This document shows positions 1-8,859 of a stretch of 64,000 bases of DNA, in pieces (the first letter of the stretch is position 1; every line of letters starts with the position of its first letter). Under the pieces are notes generated by a model. It was given only the letters and a program-made list of their open reading frames with translations, searched no databases and had not been told where the DNA came from. Where the stretch lies: the NCBI RefSeq assembly GCF_001440545.1, contig NZ_LKHP01000001.1:272272-336271 (forward strand), written 5' to 3'. The stretch is from Caloramator mitchellensis (GTDB taxonomy: Bacteria > Bacillota > Clostridia > Clostridiales > Caloramatoraceae). A program made the position numbers and the translations under genes.

Positions 1-32
1 CTATAGAGGCAGTATTGGAAGAATTAAGATAG
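1..32 (+). CDS. C-terminal end of an unidentified upstream gene
   Basis: The frame beginning at base 3 reads IEAVLEELR and then stops at TAG (30-32). It is open to the left edge, so it is probably the last residues of a gene lying outside the window. Ten codons are not enough to identify it. It lies about 100 bases before the glucan phosphorylase gene, with no obvious terminator between them, but the operator and promoter at 56-98 suggest the next gene has its own start of transcription. Confidence 0.45.
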   Translation, partial: IEAVLEELR

Positions 33-55
33 AAATTGGTTTATTTTTCATTCAT

Positions 56-98
56 GCAAATGCAAACGATTGCATTTGCTTTGATTTTATATTAAAAT
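56..98 (+). promoter_or_regulatory. LacI-family-type operator overlapping the glgP promoter
   Basis: Bases 56-79 form a 24-base palindrome centred on CG with a single mismatched pair (left arm GCAAATGCAAAC, right arm GATTGCATTTGC). This is the architecture of LacI/GalR-family operators such as those of maltose and glucan regulators. A sigma-A-like promoter, TTGCAT (70-75), 17-base spacer, TAAAAT (93-98), places its -35 box inside the right arm, so binding would block RNA polymerase. The regulator is not in the window. A catabolite-response element is also possible, although long perfect arms favour a dedicated regulator. Confidence 0.65.
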
Positions 99-130
99 AA
101 TAATTAGATTATTTTAAAGGGGGAAAACCG

Positions 131-1747
131 ATGAATAATTTACCAAAAGTAGCATATTTTTGTATGGAATATGGACTAAACGCAAAGTTTAAAATCTATT
201 CAGGAGGTCTTGGAATTTTAGCTGGGGACATACTAAAGGCCGCATATGACTTGAAAGTTCCTATGGTAGGAATAGGCATTAAATGGAAACAGGGTTATGT
301 AGACCAGTATATTTCAGAAGATGGTAGGACTGTTGATACATACAGAGAATACAATTATGATTTTTTAGAAGACACTGGAGTAACAGTAGAAGTAAAGATT
401 AAGGAATCTAATTACAAGCTAAAGGTTTGGAAAGTAGAGCAGTTCAATAATGTTCCACTTTATCTTTTAGACGCAGATGTCGATGGAAATGAAAACAGAT
501 TGATAACTTCTCAGCTATATGGTTGGTTTTCAGAAGAAAGAGTTGCACAGGAGATTATACTAGGTGTTGGTGGAGTTAAAGCGCTAAGAAAACTTGGGAT
601 AAAGATTGATGTTTATCACTTTAATGATAATCATCCAGTTTTTGCGGGACTTGAATTAATTAGAGAAAAAATGAATAAAGGATTGAATTTTAATGAAGCT
701 TTAGATAAAACTCGTGATGAAATTGTATTCACAACTCACACTCCTGTTCCTGCTGGAAACGAAGTTCACTCGCACAGATTGCTTGAATATATGGGAGCCT
801 ATTTGAACCTTGACTATTGGCATATGAAAAGATTAGGTGGAGACCCATTCAGCATGACGGTTGCTGCACTTAGGATGAGCAGAATATCCAACGGTGTTGC
901 TCAGCTTCACAAAGAAACAGCAAATGAAATGTGGAGAAATGTTGAAGGAGCTTCAAATATTATTGGAATTACAAATGGAGTTCACAACGGAACATGGCAG
1001 GATAATAGAATTGTTGAAGCGTATAATAAAGGAAATGGTTTATTGGAGGTTCACAATACAATCAAGAAGGAGCTTATAGAATATGTTGAAAGGAAAACAG
1101 GTGTTAAACTTGATGCTGAAAAACTATTAATAGGATTTGCAAGAAGAGCAGCACCATATAAAAGAAGCAATTTGATTTTCAGCGACGAAAAGCTAATTGC
1201 GCCATATTTAGAGAGCGGTAAAGTTCAGATAATATTTGCAGGAAAGGCACATCCAAACGACTATACAGGCAAAGGAATAATATCAGATATAGTAAAATAT
1301 GCCAAAAAATATCCAAATAGCGTAGTTTTCCTACAAAATTATGACATGGAAATAGGTGCTATGCTGACAAGAGGCTGTGATATATGGCTGAACAATCCAA
1401 GAAGACCGCAGGAGGCATCAGGAACATCTGGGATGAAGGCTGCTATGAATGGAGTATTAAACTGCAGCATACTTGACGGTTGGTGGCCGGAAGCCTGCCT
1501 TCACGGTGAAAATGGATGGCAGTTTGGAGATGGCCTTGGAGTAGATGATTTTAAAACTCTTGAGGAACTTGATGAGCACGATGCAAAATCGCTTTATAGA
1601 GTTTTATTAGAAGAAGTTGTGCCAACTTATTATGAGAACAAAATAAAATGGGAAGAGATGATGAGAAAAAGCATAGAAACTACAAAGGAAAAATTCTCAG
1701 CTGCAAGGATGGTAAATGAATACTATAAATTGATGTATACAAAGTAG
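131..1747 (+). CDS. glgP: Alpha-glucan (glycogen/maltodextrin) phosphorylase, short type
   Basis: Cytosolic PLP enzyme of glycosyltransferase family 35 that removes glucose-1-phosphate from the non-reducing ends of alpha-1,4-glucans. The start of the fold is seen in YSGGLGILAGD (residues 23-33). The PLP lysine motif SGTSGMKAAMNG has its Lys near residue 436, followed by LDGWW. At 538 residues it belongs to the short AgpA/Thermotoga-like subgroup rather than the roughly 800-residue E. coli/muscle type. The ATG follows an AGGGGG ribosome binding site. It appears monocistronic, with its own operator/promoter upstream and a terminator at 1755-1794. The palindromic operator implies sugar-responsive control. 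Confidence 0.93.
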   Translation: MNNLPKVAYFCMEYGLNAKFKIYSGGLGILAGDILKAAYDLKVPMVGIGIKWKQGYVDQYISEDGRTVDTYREYNYDFLEDTGVTVEVKIKESNYKLKVWKVEQFNNVPLYLLDADVDGNENRLITSQLYGWFSEERVAQEIILGVGGVKALRKLGIKIDVYHFNDNHPVFAGLELIREKMNKGLNFNEALDKTRDEIVFTTHTPVPAGNEVHSHRLLEYMGAYLNLDYWHMKRLGGDPFSMTVAALRMSRISNGVAQLHKETANEMWRNVEGASNIIGITNGVHNGTWQDNRIVEAYNKGNGLLEVHNTIKKELIEYVERKTGVKLDAEKLLIGFARRAAPYKRSNLIFSDEKLIAPYLESGKVQIIFAGKAHPNDYTGKGIISDIVKYAKKYPNSVVFLQNYDMEIGAMLTRGCDIWLNNPRRPQEASGTSGMKAAMNGVLNCSILDGWWPEACLHGENGWQFGDGLGVDDFKTLEELDEHDAKSLYRVLLEEVVPTYYENKIKWEEMMRKSIETTKEKFSAARMVNEYYKLMYTK

Positions 1748-1754
1748 TTTATTT

Positions 1755-1800
1755 CCCCATAAGTGATTAAATAATCTTTAAATCATTTATGGGGTTTATT
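1755..1800 (+). terminator. Intrinsic terminator after glgP
   Basis: Stem CCCCATAAGTGATT (1755-1768) pairs with AATCATTTATGGGG (1781-1794) and is followed by a T-rich run. Its CCCCAT...ATGGGG ends resemble several other intergenic hairpins in this window. Confidence 0.75.
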
Positions 1801-1826
1801 ATTTAAAGATGAACTATTAAAAATAG

Positions 1827-1855
1827 TTGTAATAAGAAGGGGCTTTTGTTAGAAT
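1827..1855 (+). promoter_or_regulatory. Promoter for the molybdopterin oxidoreductase gene
   Basis: TTGTAA (1827-1832) and TAGAAT (1850-1855) are separated by exactly 17 bases and lie about 28 bases before the proposed TTG start. This fits a sigma-A promoter and makes the gene a separate transcription unit. Confidence 0.6.
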
Positions 1856-1882
1856 ATTATAAAACTGATGGGTGGTGATAAT

Positions 1883-3856
1883 TTGAAGATTAGGAGCGGT
1901 TGCCCGAGGGATTGCTACAGCGGTTGTTCATTGATACTTGAAATTGAGGACGGTAGAATAAAAAATATTGATGGTGACCCATTAAATAGAGCAACTCAAG
2001 GATTGATATGCATCAAAGGAAAATCATATTTAGAAAGAAATTATGGCAAGCAACGATTGAGGTATCCTCTTAAGAGAATTGGAAAAAGAGGGGAAAACAA
2101 TTTCAAAAGAATTGTTTGGGAAGAAGCGATAAGTGAAATTTGTGATAATATAGAAAATTATCAAAAGTATTCTCCAAGGTCCATTTTGTTTTATAAAGGT
2201 TCAGGTGAAATAGGAACGGTAAGCAAAGGGGCCTACGGTTTTTGGAATCAACTTAATGGATATACAACAACATATGGTGATTTGTGCTTTTCGGCAGGAG
2301 TAGAGGCGACTATTCAAACCTATGGTAGGGCGATTCATAATGCTCCTTGGGACATTGAAAACGCAAAATCAATATTAGTGTGGGGAAAAAATACTGCTGA
2401 GACAAATTTTCAGGAAATGCTTTTAATAAAAAAGGCTAAATCCAATGGCGCAAAATTAATTGTAATAGACCCAGTAAAGACAAAAACAGCTAAAGAAGCA
2501 GACATATACATTCAAATAGAGCCTGAAACAGATATTTATTTAGCATTAGGAATTGCAAACTACATATTAAATAATAATTTAGCTGATTTAGATTTCATTA
2601 GTAAGTATACGTATGGTTTTGAAGAATTTAAGAAATCTATTAAAAATTACGATATAGATTTGGTGACTGAAAAGTGTAAAATTTCAAAGGCAGAGTTCGA
2701 GAGTATAATAAAAATTATATGCAACAACAAACCATTTAAATTGATTTGCGGGCTTGGAATTCAAAGAAGAAAAAACGGCGGACAAACAGTTAGAGCAATT
2801 TCATTAATTCCAGCAATACTTGGAAGTATTGGAATAAGGGGTGGAGGATTCAACTACGCCAATCTATCAGCTCCAAAACTAATATGGCCAATAAAATACG
2901 AAACTCCAAAGGATGTAGACTACATTCATGTTGCAGAATTAGGAAAAGGAATTAAAGAAAAAAATATCAAGATGGCTTTTATTCAGGCTGCTAATCCTGT
3001 TATTTCAAACCCAGATACTATTGAGATAATAGATGCCTTTAATAATATGGAGTTTGTAGTTGTGATAGATAACTACATGAGTGCCACAGCAAAATATGCG
3101 GATATAGTTTTACCTGCTGCAGCTACCTTTGAATATTTTGATATATTTAAATCATACTGGCACCCCTACGTTATTCTCATTGATAAAGCTCACGAGCCGC
3201 TTGATGAGTGCAAACATGAAAGTGAAATATATAGAATGATGGCTAGCAAATTAAAGCTTGAAGTGGATTTAATTCCTGCTAATAATGAAGAATTAATAAA
3301 TAGAATATTGGAGGCTTCAAACATTAATGCAACAATTGACGACTTAAGAAAAGTCCCTTTTTTGGACCAAAATTATAATGAGATAGCATTTGAGGATAAG
3401 CATTTTAATACTGTTACTGGTAAAATACAATTCAAATCAAAGACTATGAAAAAATGGAAGCAAAGCGTTATACCTGAGGCAAGTGGAATGGAAACAAATA
3501 ATGAATATCCATTTAATATTATTTCATACCATAGTTACGAAAAAATAAACTCACAGTATTCGGATATTGATAGAATAAGAAAAATTACTGGAGCGCCGAA
3601 GGTTTTAATTAATGAAATGGATGCAGAAGAAAAAGGCATATTAAATGATGATAAAGTATTGATTTATAATGCAAATGGAAGTATAACGGCAACAGCGTAT
3701 TTAACTAATGACGTTAAACGAGGCACCATTTCTATTCCATTTGGATATTTATTAGAAGATGGTGCAAATGTTAATACTCTATTAAAACCACAAATAACAG
3801 ACATCGGAAATGGAACTGTTTTTCATAGCCTTCGTGTTGATTTTAAAAAATATTGA
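1883..3856 (+). CDS. Molybdopterin (Mo/W-bisPGD) oxidoreductase, single subunit
   Basis: Member of the DMSO reductase superfamily catalytic subunits. It has an N-terminal [4Fe-4S] site of Cys-x3-Cys-x3-Cys-x27-Cys (Cys 7, 11, 15 and 43 from the TTG start), the Mo-bisPGD fold, and a C-terminal dinucleotide-binding domain. A cysteine in TYGDLCFSAG (about residue 135) is at the usual metal-ligand position, so it is a Cys enzyme rather than a Sec enzyme. I prefer the TTG at 1883 because GGTGGTGA lies 5 bases upstream. An ATG at 1868 would start inside poorly spaced sequence. There is no Tat signal, so it is probably cytoplasmic. There is no adjacent FeS or membrane subunit. The substrate cannot be told from sequence; polysulfide, thiosulfate, formate-type or other acceptors are all possible. 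Confidence 0.82.
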   Translation: MKIRSGCPRDCYSGCSLILEIEDGRIKNIDGDPLNRATQGLICIKGKSYLERNYGKQRLRYPLKRIGKRGENNFKRIVWEEAISEICDNIENYQKYSPRSILFYKGSGEIGTVSKGAYGFWNQLNGYTTTYGDLCFSAGVEATIQTYGRAIHNAPWDIENAKSILVWGKNTAETNFQEMLLIKKAKSNGAKLIVIDPVKTKTAKEADIYIQIEPETDIYLALGIANYILNNNLADLDFISKYTYGFEEFKKSIKNYDIDLVTEKCKISKAEFESIIKIICNNKPFKLICGLGIQRRKNGGQTVRAISLIPAILGSIGIRGGGFNYANLSAPKLIWPIKYETPKDVDYIHVAELGKGIKEKNIKMAFIQAANPVISNPDTIEIIDAFNNMEFVVVIDNYMSATAKYADIVLPAAATFEYFDIFKSYWHPYVILIDKAHEPLDECKHESEIYRMMASKLKLEVDLIPANNEELINRILEASNINATIDDLRKVPFLDQNYNEIAFEDKHFNTVTGKIQFKSKTMKKWKQSVIPEASGMETNNEYPFNIISYHSYEKINSQYSDIDRIRKITGAPKVLINEMDAEEKGILNDDKVLIYNANGSITATAYLTNDVKRGTISIPFGYLLEDGANVNTLLKPQITDIGNGTVFHSLRVDFKKY

Positions 3857-3861
3857 TTTAA

Positions 3862-3905
3862 TAGAAAGTGCAATGTATTTTTTCATGGCACTTTCTATTT
3901 TTTGT
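3862..3905 (+). terminator. Intrinsic terminator
   Basis: TAGAAAGTGC (3862-3871) pairs with GCACTTTCTA (3888-3897), followed by TTTTTTG. It ends the molybdopterin oxidoreductase unit. Confidence 0.85.
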
Positions 3906-3962
3906 GTTTAGAAAACGAATAAATGGAAATAATTAAAATAAAACCAATTTGGTGGTGATATC

Positions 3963-5294
3963 ATGAAGGATAGTGAAAAACTGGTTTTATTTAGACAATA
4001 TATGCTAAACAAAGGGATAGACAGGGAAAAGGTGGAATACAACGTAAAGGTTGTTAACTACTTTGTTAACACAGTTCTTTTTTTCTTTGATGAGACCTTG
4101 GAAAGTTTTGATAGTTTTACATTCGATGAATTTACTGACAAAATAACATTAATAGATGAAGAGTTAGGCGGAAGAGAAGGAATAAAGGATATTTTATCGG
4201 CCATGAGATTATTGACAGAGTTTTTAAAAGATTATAAGTTCATTAAGGGTGGCAAGATAGCTTTTTACAAAAGAATGTTTGAAAAAGAGGAATATTACCT
4301 ACAGAAATACGATATGCTTAAAGGCAAAAAAAGCCAGGCTAAAGAAATAATAAAAAATGTTTTAAATGAAGAGTTTTCTAAAAAAATAATTAGTATTGCC
4401 GAAGATATCAATGTTGGTGAATTTGAAACAATGCTAATAATTGATAAGATACTTAACGATATTCCTTTTTCAGAGGATTTTGATGAAGAAAAGGTTCAAC
4501 ATGTAAAAAAAATGCTACACAACTTAGAATTGATAGAATTGAAAAAAACAAATTACAATGTAACTAGATTAGGAAGAATGTTATCTAGGTTAGAATCAGA
4601 ACAGAGGTATGCGTATTTGTTATGTCATTTTTTTGAAAAGGATGCATGGTTTGATAATATAGTTCAAGGGCTTAGTTTTGAAGATTTACATAACCTACGC
4701 TTTATGATAATTACTACTTTTGGGAATAAGGATTCTTTTGTTTTGGAAAATAATAATAAATTTAATTTAAAGCATTTATATATTGGTTTGGATTCAGATA
4801 TAAATAGACTCAACATTATTGAAAGGAACAGTAAAATAAATATACTATTTGAAATATTTTACACAGGGATGGGACTGATTGAAAAAAATGTGAACAAACA
4901 AAATTTAGAATATAAACTCAGTGCAATTGGGAAATATATAATTAAGCATTATTCAGCAGCCTACTATAGGCAATCTAGACACAAATTAACATCTATGGCC
5001 TATATTATTCGCAACAAAAAATACGATGAGGCAGAGAAGGAAATAGAAAAATACCTTGTAACCTTTGGTGAAAACTCCATAATACTTGATTTTCTTGGTC
5101 AAGTTCTACTCTTAGAGAAAAAATATAAGCACGCCTATGAAATTCTAAAATACGCCTATAATACAGCAAATAAAAGAAGCAATGCATTTAAATCCATAAT
5201 TTATCATCTTGTTTTGTGCTGCAGGAAATTAAAAATGGATGAAGAAACCAAATTTTATGAAGAACGTTTAATGGAGATAAGCAACAAAGCATAG
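3963..5294 (+). CDS. Protein of unknown function with C-terminal TPR-like repeats
   Basis: 443-residue soluble protein; I do not recognise a named family. Residues about 1-60 are helical. The middle (about 155-215) has a helix-turn-helix-like stretch ending in a TRLGRMLSRLE segment that looks like a winged-helix wing. The last 90 residues read as TPR-like helical pairs (YDEAEKEIEKYL..., YKHAYEILKYAY...). The ATG at 3963 follows GGTGGTGA. The next gene begins within a few bases of its stop, so the two are probably co-transcribed and translationally coupled. The layout suggests a regulatory or scaffolding role, but this is inference only. Confidence 0.75.
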   Translation: MKDSEKLVLFRQYMLNKGIDREKVEYNVKVVNYFVNTVLFFFDETLESFDSFTFDEFTDKITLIDEELGGREGIKDILSAMRLLTEFLKDYKFIKGGKIAFYKRMFEKEEYYLQKYDMLKGKKSQAKEIIKNVLNEEFSKKIISIAEDINVGEFETMLIIDKILNDIPFSEDFDEEKVQHVKKMLHNLELIELKKTNYNVTRLGRMLSRLESEQRYAYLLCHFFEKDAWFDNIVQGLSFEDLHNLRFMIITTFGNKDSFVLENNNKFNLKHLYIGLDSDINRLNIIERNSKINILFEIFYTGMGLIEKNVNKQNLEYKLSAIGKYIIKHYSAAYYRQSRHKLTSMAYIIRNKKYDEAEKEIEKYLVTFGENSIILDFLGQVLLLEKKYKHAYEILKYAYNTANKRSNAFKSIIYHLVLCCRKLKMDEETKFYEERLMEISNKA

Positions 5295-5298
5295 TGAG

Positions 5299-6207
5299 GT
5301 GATTATTATAATCAGGCAAAAAGTTTTACAGAGCAATGTTGTTGCAATAACCAAAAACTCAGATGAAAAAACTGCTCTTAGAGATGCACTAAACTTACTT
5401 CCTTTTAAGGGCGTTATTAAAAGCGACTTTATCGTTACAATAACTGCTAACCTTGTAAACCTTAATCCACCGGAAAAGGGAGTGGTGGTTGGCCAAGAAA
5501 CGCTTAGGGAACTTATAAGAATTATAAAAGAAGAAAATCCAAAAAGAATTGTGTTAGCAGCCGGTTCAGGGGGGGCTAATACAAACGAAGTTCTAAATAA
5601 ATTCGGATTTTCAGAAGTAATAAATTCTGAAGGCATTGAATTTGTAGATTTGAACATAGGAGAATTTAAAGACTTATATCTTGGGCATGACATTATTAGC
5701 ACAACAAAAGTAAACAAATTATTATTTGAGACAAACTTTTTAATATCCTTTACACAGCTTAAACTTCACGAAGAAGCAACTATGTCCGCATCTATTAAAA
5801 ATATTGCACTAAGCTGGCCACCAGCTTCTGTCCATGGGTATCCTAAGAAAAACTTAGGAATACACGAAGATTTGCATGGTTTTATTTATTCATTTGCAAA
5901 GAATGTGCCCATTGACCTTTCAATTGTGAGTCTGAATCCTGCTATGATAGGAACTGGACCTTCAAAGGGTAAAGCTGTTCACAGCGAGTTTTTAATGGCG
6001 GGATTTGATGCTGTATCAGTAGACACGATTGCTGCAAGGTTGTTAGGATTTAGACCTCAGGCAATTAATTATCTTTTTAGATTGATAAAAGATAATATTG
6101 GAGTTGGAAACATTGAAGACATAGACATCAAAGGAATAAAGCTTATAGACGCAGAAAAACAATTTTCAAGCATAGCCTATGGTCACGAATTTGCAATCGA
6201 TGAGTGA
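5299..6207 (+). CDS. DUF362 family protein
   Basis: 302-residue protein matching the DUF362 family pattern: an N-terminal segment with the ALRDALNLLP and DFIVTITANLV features, a conserved SASIKNIALSWPP block, and a C-terminal DAVSVDTIAARLLG block. The ferredoxin domain found in some DUF362 proteins is absent. The biochemical role of the family is not established. The start is unusual. The only standard candidate, GTG at 5299, lies inside the ribosome binding site GAGGTGA (5295-5301); the spacing from that site fits ATT, ATA or ATC codons at 5305-5313 instead. It probably forms an operon with the preceding unknown gene. Confidence 0.78.
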   Translation: MIIIIRQKVLQSNVVAITKNSDEKTALRDALNLLPFKGVIKSDFIVTITANLVNLNPPEKGVVVGQETLRELIRIIKEENPKRIVLAAGSGGANTNEVLNKFGFSEVINSEGIEFVDLNIGEFKDLYLGHDIISTTKVNKLLFETNFLISFTQLKLHEEATMSASIKNIALSWPPASVHGYPKKNLGIHEDLHGFIYSFAKNVPIDLSIVSLNPAMIGTGPSKGKAVHSEFLMAGFDAVSVDTIAARLLGFRPQAINYLFRLIKDNIGVGNIEDIDIKGIKLIDAEKQFSSIAYGHEFAIDE

Positions 6208-6270
6208 AGATGCTATTTTGTAATTTCACGGTTATTAGCTCTTCACTAAGTTATTTTTTTTACAAAGTAT

Positions 6271-6307
6271 AACCGCGTGAGACTTTCACAAAAAGTCCAC
6301 GCGGCTT
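6271..6307. terminator. Palindrome between convergent genes, terminator-like
   Basis: AACCGCGTG...ACT (6271-6284) pairs with AGTCCACGCGGCTT (6294-6307). It lies between two convergent genes. There is no good U-tract on either side. The arms closely match the hairpin at 26219-26258. Confidence 0.5.
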
Positions 6308-6323
6308 TGGAATAATTATCTAA

Positions 6324-7775
6324 CTAATCTGCAAATTGTTTAAGCAGTTTTTGTTTTGTTTTCCATAGCTTTAGAGAAAGGTCAACGTAGTATTTGTGTG
6401 GATTTTCGAATCTTAACACTTCATCCCATAATGTTTTTAGTTCTTCTTGACAATAGCTTTTTATTTCTCCTACGCTTGGGTAGTTATATGTGGCACTTCC
6501 ATTTTCAATTACCTTTATTAGAAGCTTCCTTGCCCTGAAGTTCTCTATGGTTTTTGTTTTCCATGTAAAAATAGGGTCAAATAATTTTAATGGTTTTGAC
6601 TCATCTATCTCTTCGTTTGCAAATGTTATTAAATCAGCAATTGCTTTATTGGTCTTATTATCGTATAGTCTATAAATTTGCTTAAATCCAGGATTAGTTA
6701 TCTTTTCTGGATTCTCACTTATTTTAATTTTGGGGATTATTTTATTTTCTTCTTCAATTGCAACTAATTTATAAACACCTCCGAAAACTGGTTCGGATTT
6801 TGCAGTAATAAGCCTTTCCCCAACACCAAAGCTGTCAATTTTGGCACCCTGCTGAAGAACATCTCTAATTATAAATTCATCAAGTGAGTTTGATGCAACT
6901 ATATTGCAATCTGTAAAACCAGCCTCATCAAGCATTTCACGTGCCTTCTGAGATAAATATTTGATATCTCCGCTGTCTATCCTTATACCCTTAGGTCTAT
7001 AACCCTTAGGTAGCAATTCCTCTTTAAATACTTTAATAGCATTTGGAACGCCAGATTTTAATACATTGTATGTGTCTACGAGAAGTAGACAATTATCCGG
7101 ATAAGTTCTAGCCCAAGCCCTAAATGCTTCCAATTCATTATCGAACATTTGAATCCAGCTATGAGCCATTGTTCCAACTGCAGGTATTCCAAACATCTTT
7201 TCTGCGATAGTATTAGCTGTAGCAGCACAACCTCCGATATACGCTGCTCTTGCACCTAATATGGCTCCGTCATAACCTTGAGCTCTTCTCGAACCAAACT
7301 CAAAAACCGGCTTACCCTGAGCTGCCCTTACAATTCTATTAGCCTTTGTTGCAATAAGGCTCTGGTGATTTATGGTTAATAAAACCATAGTTTCGATAAA
7401 CTGTGCTTGAATAATAGGACCTCTTACAACAAGCAGTGGCTCATATGGGAAGACAGGAGTTCCCTCCGGTATTGCCCAAACATCGCATGTGAATTTAAAG
7501 TTTTTTAAATACATTAGGAATTCTTCATCAAATATTTTTTTGTTTCTCAAAAAATCTATATCTTCATCAGTAAATTTTAATCCTTTTATATATTCTATAA
7601 GCTGCTCTAAACCAGCTACGATGCTGAATCCTCCTCCATCAGGAACATTTCTGAAAAACATATCGAAATAAGCTATTTTATCTCCTATACCATTTTTCAA
7701 GTATCCATTTGCCATTGTCAATTCATAAAAATCAACAAGTAAAGTCAGGTTTCTATCGTCCTTCCAGTTAAACAT
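6324..7775 (-). CDS. pncB: Nicotinate phosphoribosyltransferase
   Basis: Catalyses nicotinate + PRPP (+ ATP) to nicotinate mononucleotide, the entry step of the Preiss-Handler NAD salvage route. The family is shown by DFYELTMANGY near the N terminus, FEFGSRRAQG, and IRIDSGDIKYLS of the phosphoribosyl-binding barrel. Translation is placed at 7775 (MFNWKDD...), 483 residues, because AAGGAG sits just upstream; the frame extends 11 codons further without support. The product feeds NadD, encoded at 59964. Transcribed alone and convergent with the DUF362 gene. Confidence 0.93.
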   Translation of the reverse strand: MFNWKDDRNLTLLVDFYELTMANGYLKNGIGDKIAYFDMFFRNVPDGGGFSIVAGLEQLIEYIKGLKFTDEDIDFLRNKKIFDEEFLMYLKNFKFTCDVWAIPEGTPVFPYEPLLVVRGPIIQAQFIETMVLLTINHQSLIATKANRIVRAAQGKPVFEFGSRRAQGYDGAILGARAAYIGGCAATANTIAEKMFGIPAVGTMAHSWIQMFDNELEAFRAWARTYPDNCLLLVDTYNVLKSGVPNAIKVFKEELLPKGYRPKGIRIDSGDIKYLSQKAREMLDEAGFTDCNIVASNSLDEFIIRDVLQQGAKIDSFGVGERLITAKSEPVFGGVYKLVAIEEENKIIPKIKISENPEKITNPGFKQIYRLYDNKTNKAIADLITFANEEIDESKPLKLFDPIFTWKTKTIENFRARKLLIKVIENGSATYNYPSVGEIKSYCQEELKTLWDEVLRFENPHKYYVDLSLKLWKTKQKLLKQFAD

Positions 7776-7892
7776 GGTTAAACTCCTTTCAAAATAGCAA
7801 AATAACATATATAATAATCATTATAAATCTTTTAGTATTATATCATAACAAAATTATTTTTAACAGAAAATAATAAAAGAAAGGAGAATAAT

Positions 7893-8840
7893 ATGACATC
7901 TATTAAGGATGCAAGAAGAAGGCTACCTCAGGAATTAATCGACAGTTTATATGATACATTTACAGAACCTATTGTTGATAAGATATTATACGGATATTGT
8001 GATGAAAAATATACTACATTAAGGGTAAACACGTTAAAATACGACATACATAGTCTCATGAATTATTTTAAACAAATCAATATTAAATTTGAAAGAGTTA
8101 GTTGGTATAATGACGCTTTGATTTTGAAAAATGCAAAGGAGAAGGACATTCAAAAGCTTGATATATATAAAAATGGATATATATATCTTCAAAATCTTTC
8201 AAGCATGATACCACCAATTGTATTGGAGCCTAAAGAAGGAGAAAAGGTTCTTGATGTGGCGGCTGCACCTGGCAGCAAAACTACTCAGATAGCTTCAATG
8301 ATGAAAAATACAGGATATATCCTTGCAAACGAAGTAGACCACATTAGAGCTGAAAGACTTAGGCATAATATACAGTTGCAGGGTGCTAACATAATAGAAG
8401 TAAGAGAAAGTAGGGGGGAGATACTCGGCGACGAAATAAAGGACTATTTTGACAAGGTTTTGCTTGACGTTCCCTGCAGTGGAGAAGGAATAATAACAAT
8501 CGACAATCCAAAATCCATCAGGGGTTGGAGTTTAAAGGAAGTTGAAAAATTATCAAAGCTTCAGAAAAAATTGTTTGAAAGTGCATATAAAGCACTAAAG
8601 CCTAATGGAATAATGGTTTATTCCACCTGCACACTAAATAAAAAAGAAAATGAATTAGTTATTGATTGGGCGATAAACAATTTTAAAATAAAAATACTGG
8701 ATTTAAATTTAAAATCAAATAGCTTTATTAACGCTTTTTCGGATGGATTACATAAAGATATTAAAAAAGCAATAAGAGTTTTACCTTCGAAGGAGTATGA
8801 AGGATTTTTTGTTTGCAAAATACAAAAATTAGCCCCTTGA
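7893..8840 (+). CDS. RsmB/NOP-family RNA (cytosine-5) methyltransferase
   Basis: SAM-dependent RNA m5C methyltransferase, probably acting on rRNA. The SAM-binding motif is VLDVAAAPGSKT. The two catalytic cysteines are in motif IV (DVPCSGEG) and motif VI (YSTCTL). At 315 residues it carries the methyltransferase core and a short N-terminal domain but lacks the C-terminal PUA-type extension of E. coli RsmF, so the exact target (16S, 23S or tRNA) cannot be assigned. AGGAG precedes the ATG. The stop codon lies inside a terminator hairpin shared with the convergent chemoreceptor gene. Confidence 0.88.
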   Translation: MTSIKDARRRLPQELIDSLYDTFTEPIVDKILYGYCDEKYTTLRVNTLKYDIHSLMNYFKQINIKFERVSWYNDALILKNAKEKDIQKLDIYKNGYIYLQNLSSMIPPIVLEPKEGEKVLDVAAAPGSKTTQIASMMKNTGYILANEVDHIRAERLRHNIQLQGANIIEVRESRGEILGDEIKDYFDKVLLDVPCSGEGIITIDNPKSIRGWSLKEVEKLSKLQKKLFESAYKALKPNGIMVYSTCTLNKKENELVIDWAINNFKIKILDLNLKSNSFINAFSDGLHKDIKKAIRVLPSKEYEGFFVCKIQKLAP

Positions 8841-8857
8841 ATCTCAAGGGGCTAATT
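8827..8857. terminator. Bidirectional terminator
   Basis: AATTAGCCCCTTGA (8827-8840) pairs perfectly with TCAAGGGGCTAATT (8844-8857) around a three-base loop. It contains the stop codon of the methyltransferase gene and serves two convergent genes. Confidence 0.75.
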
Positions 8858-8859
8858 AA

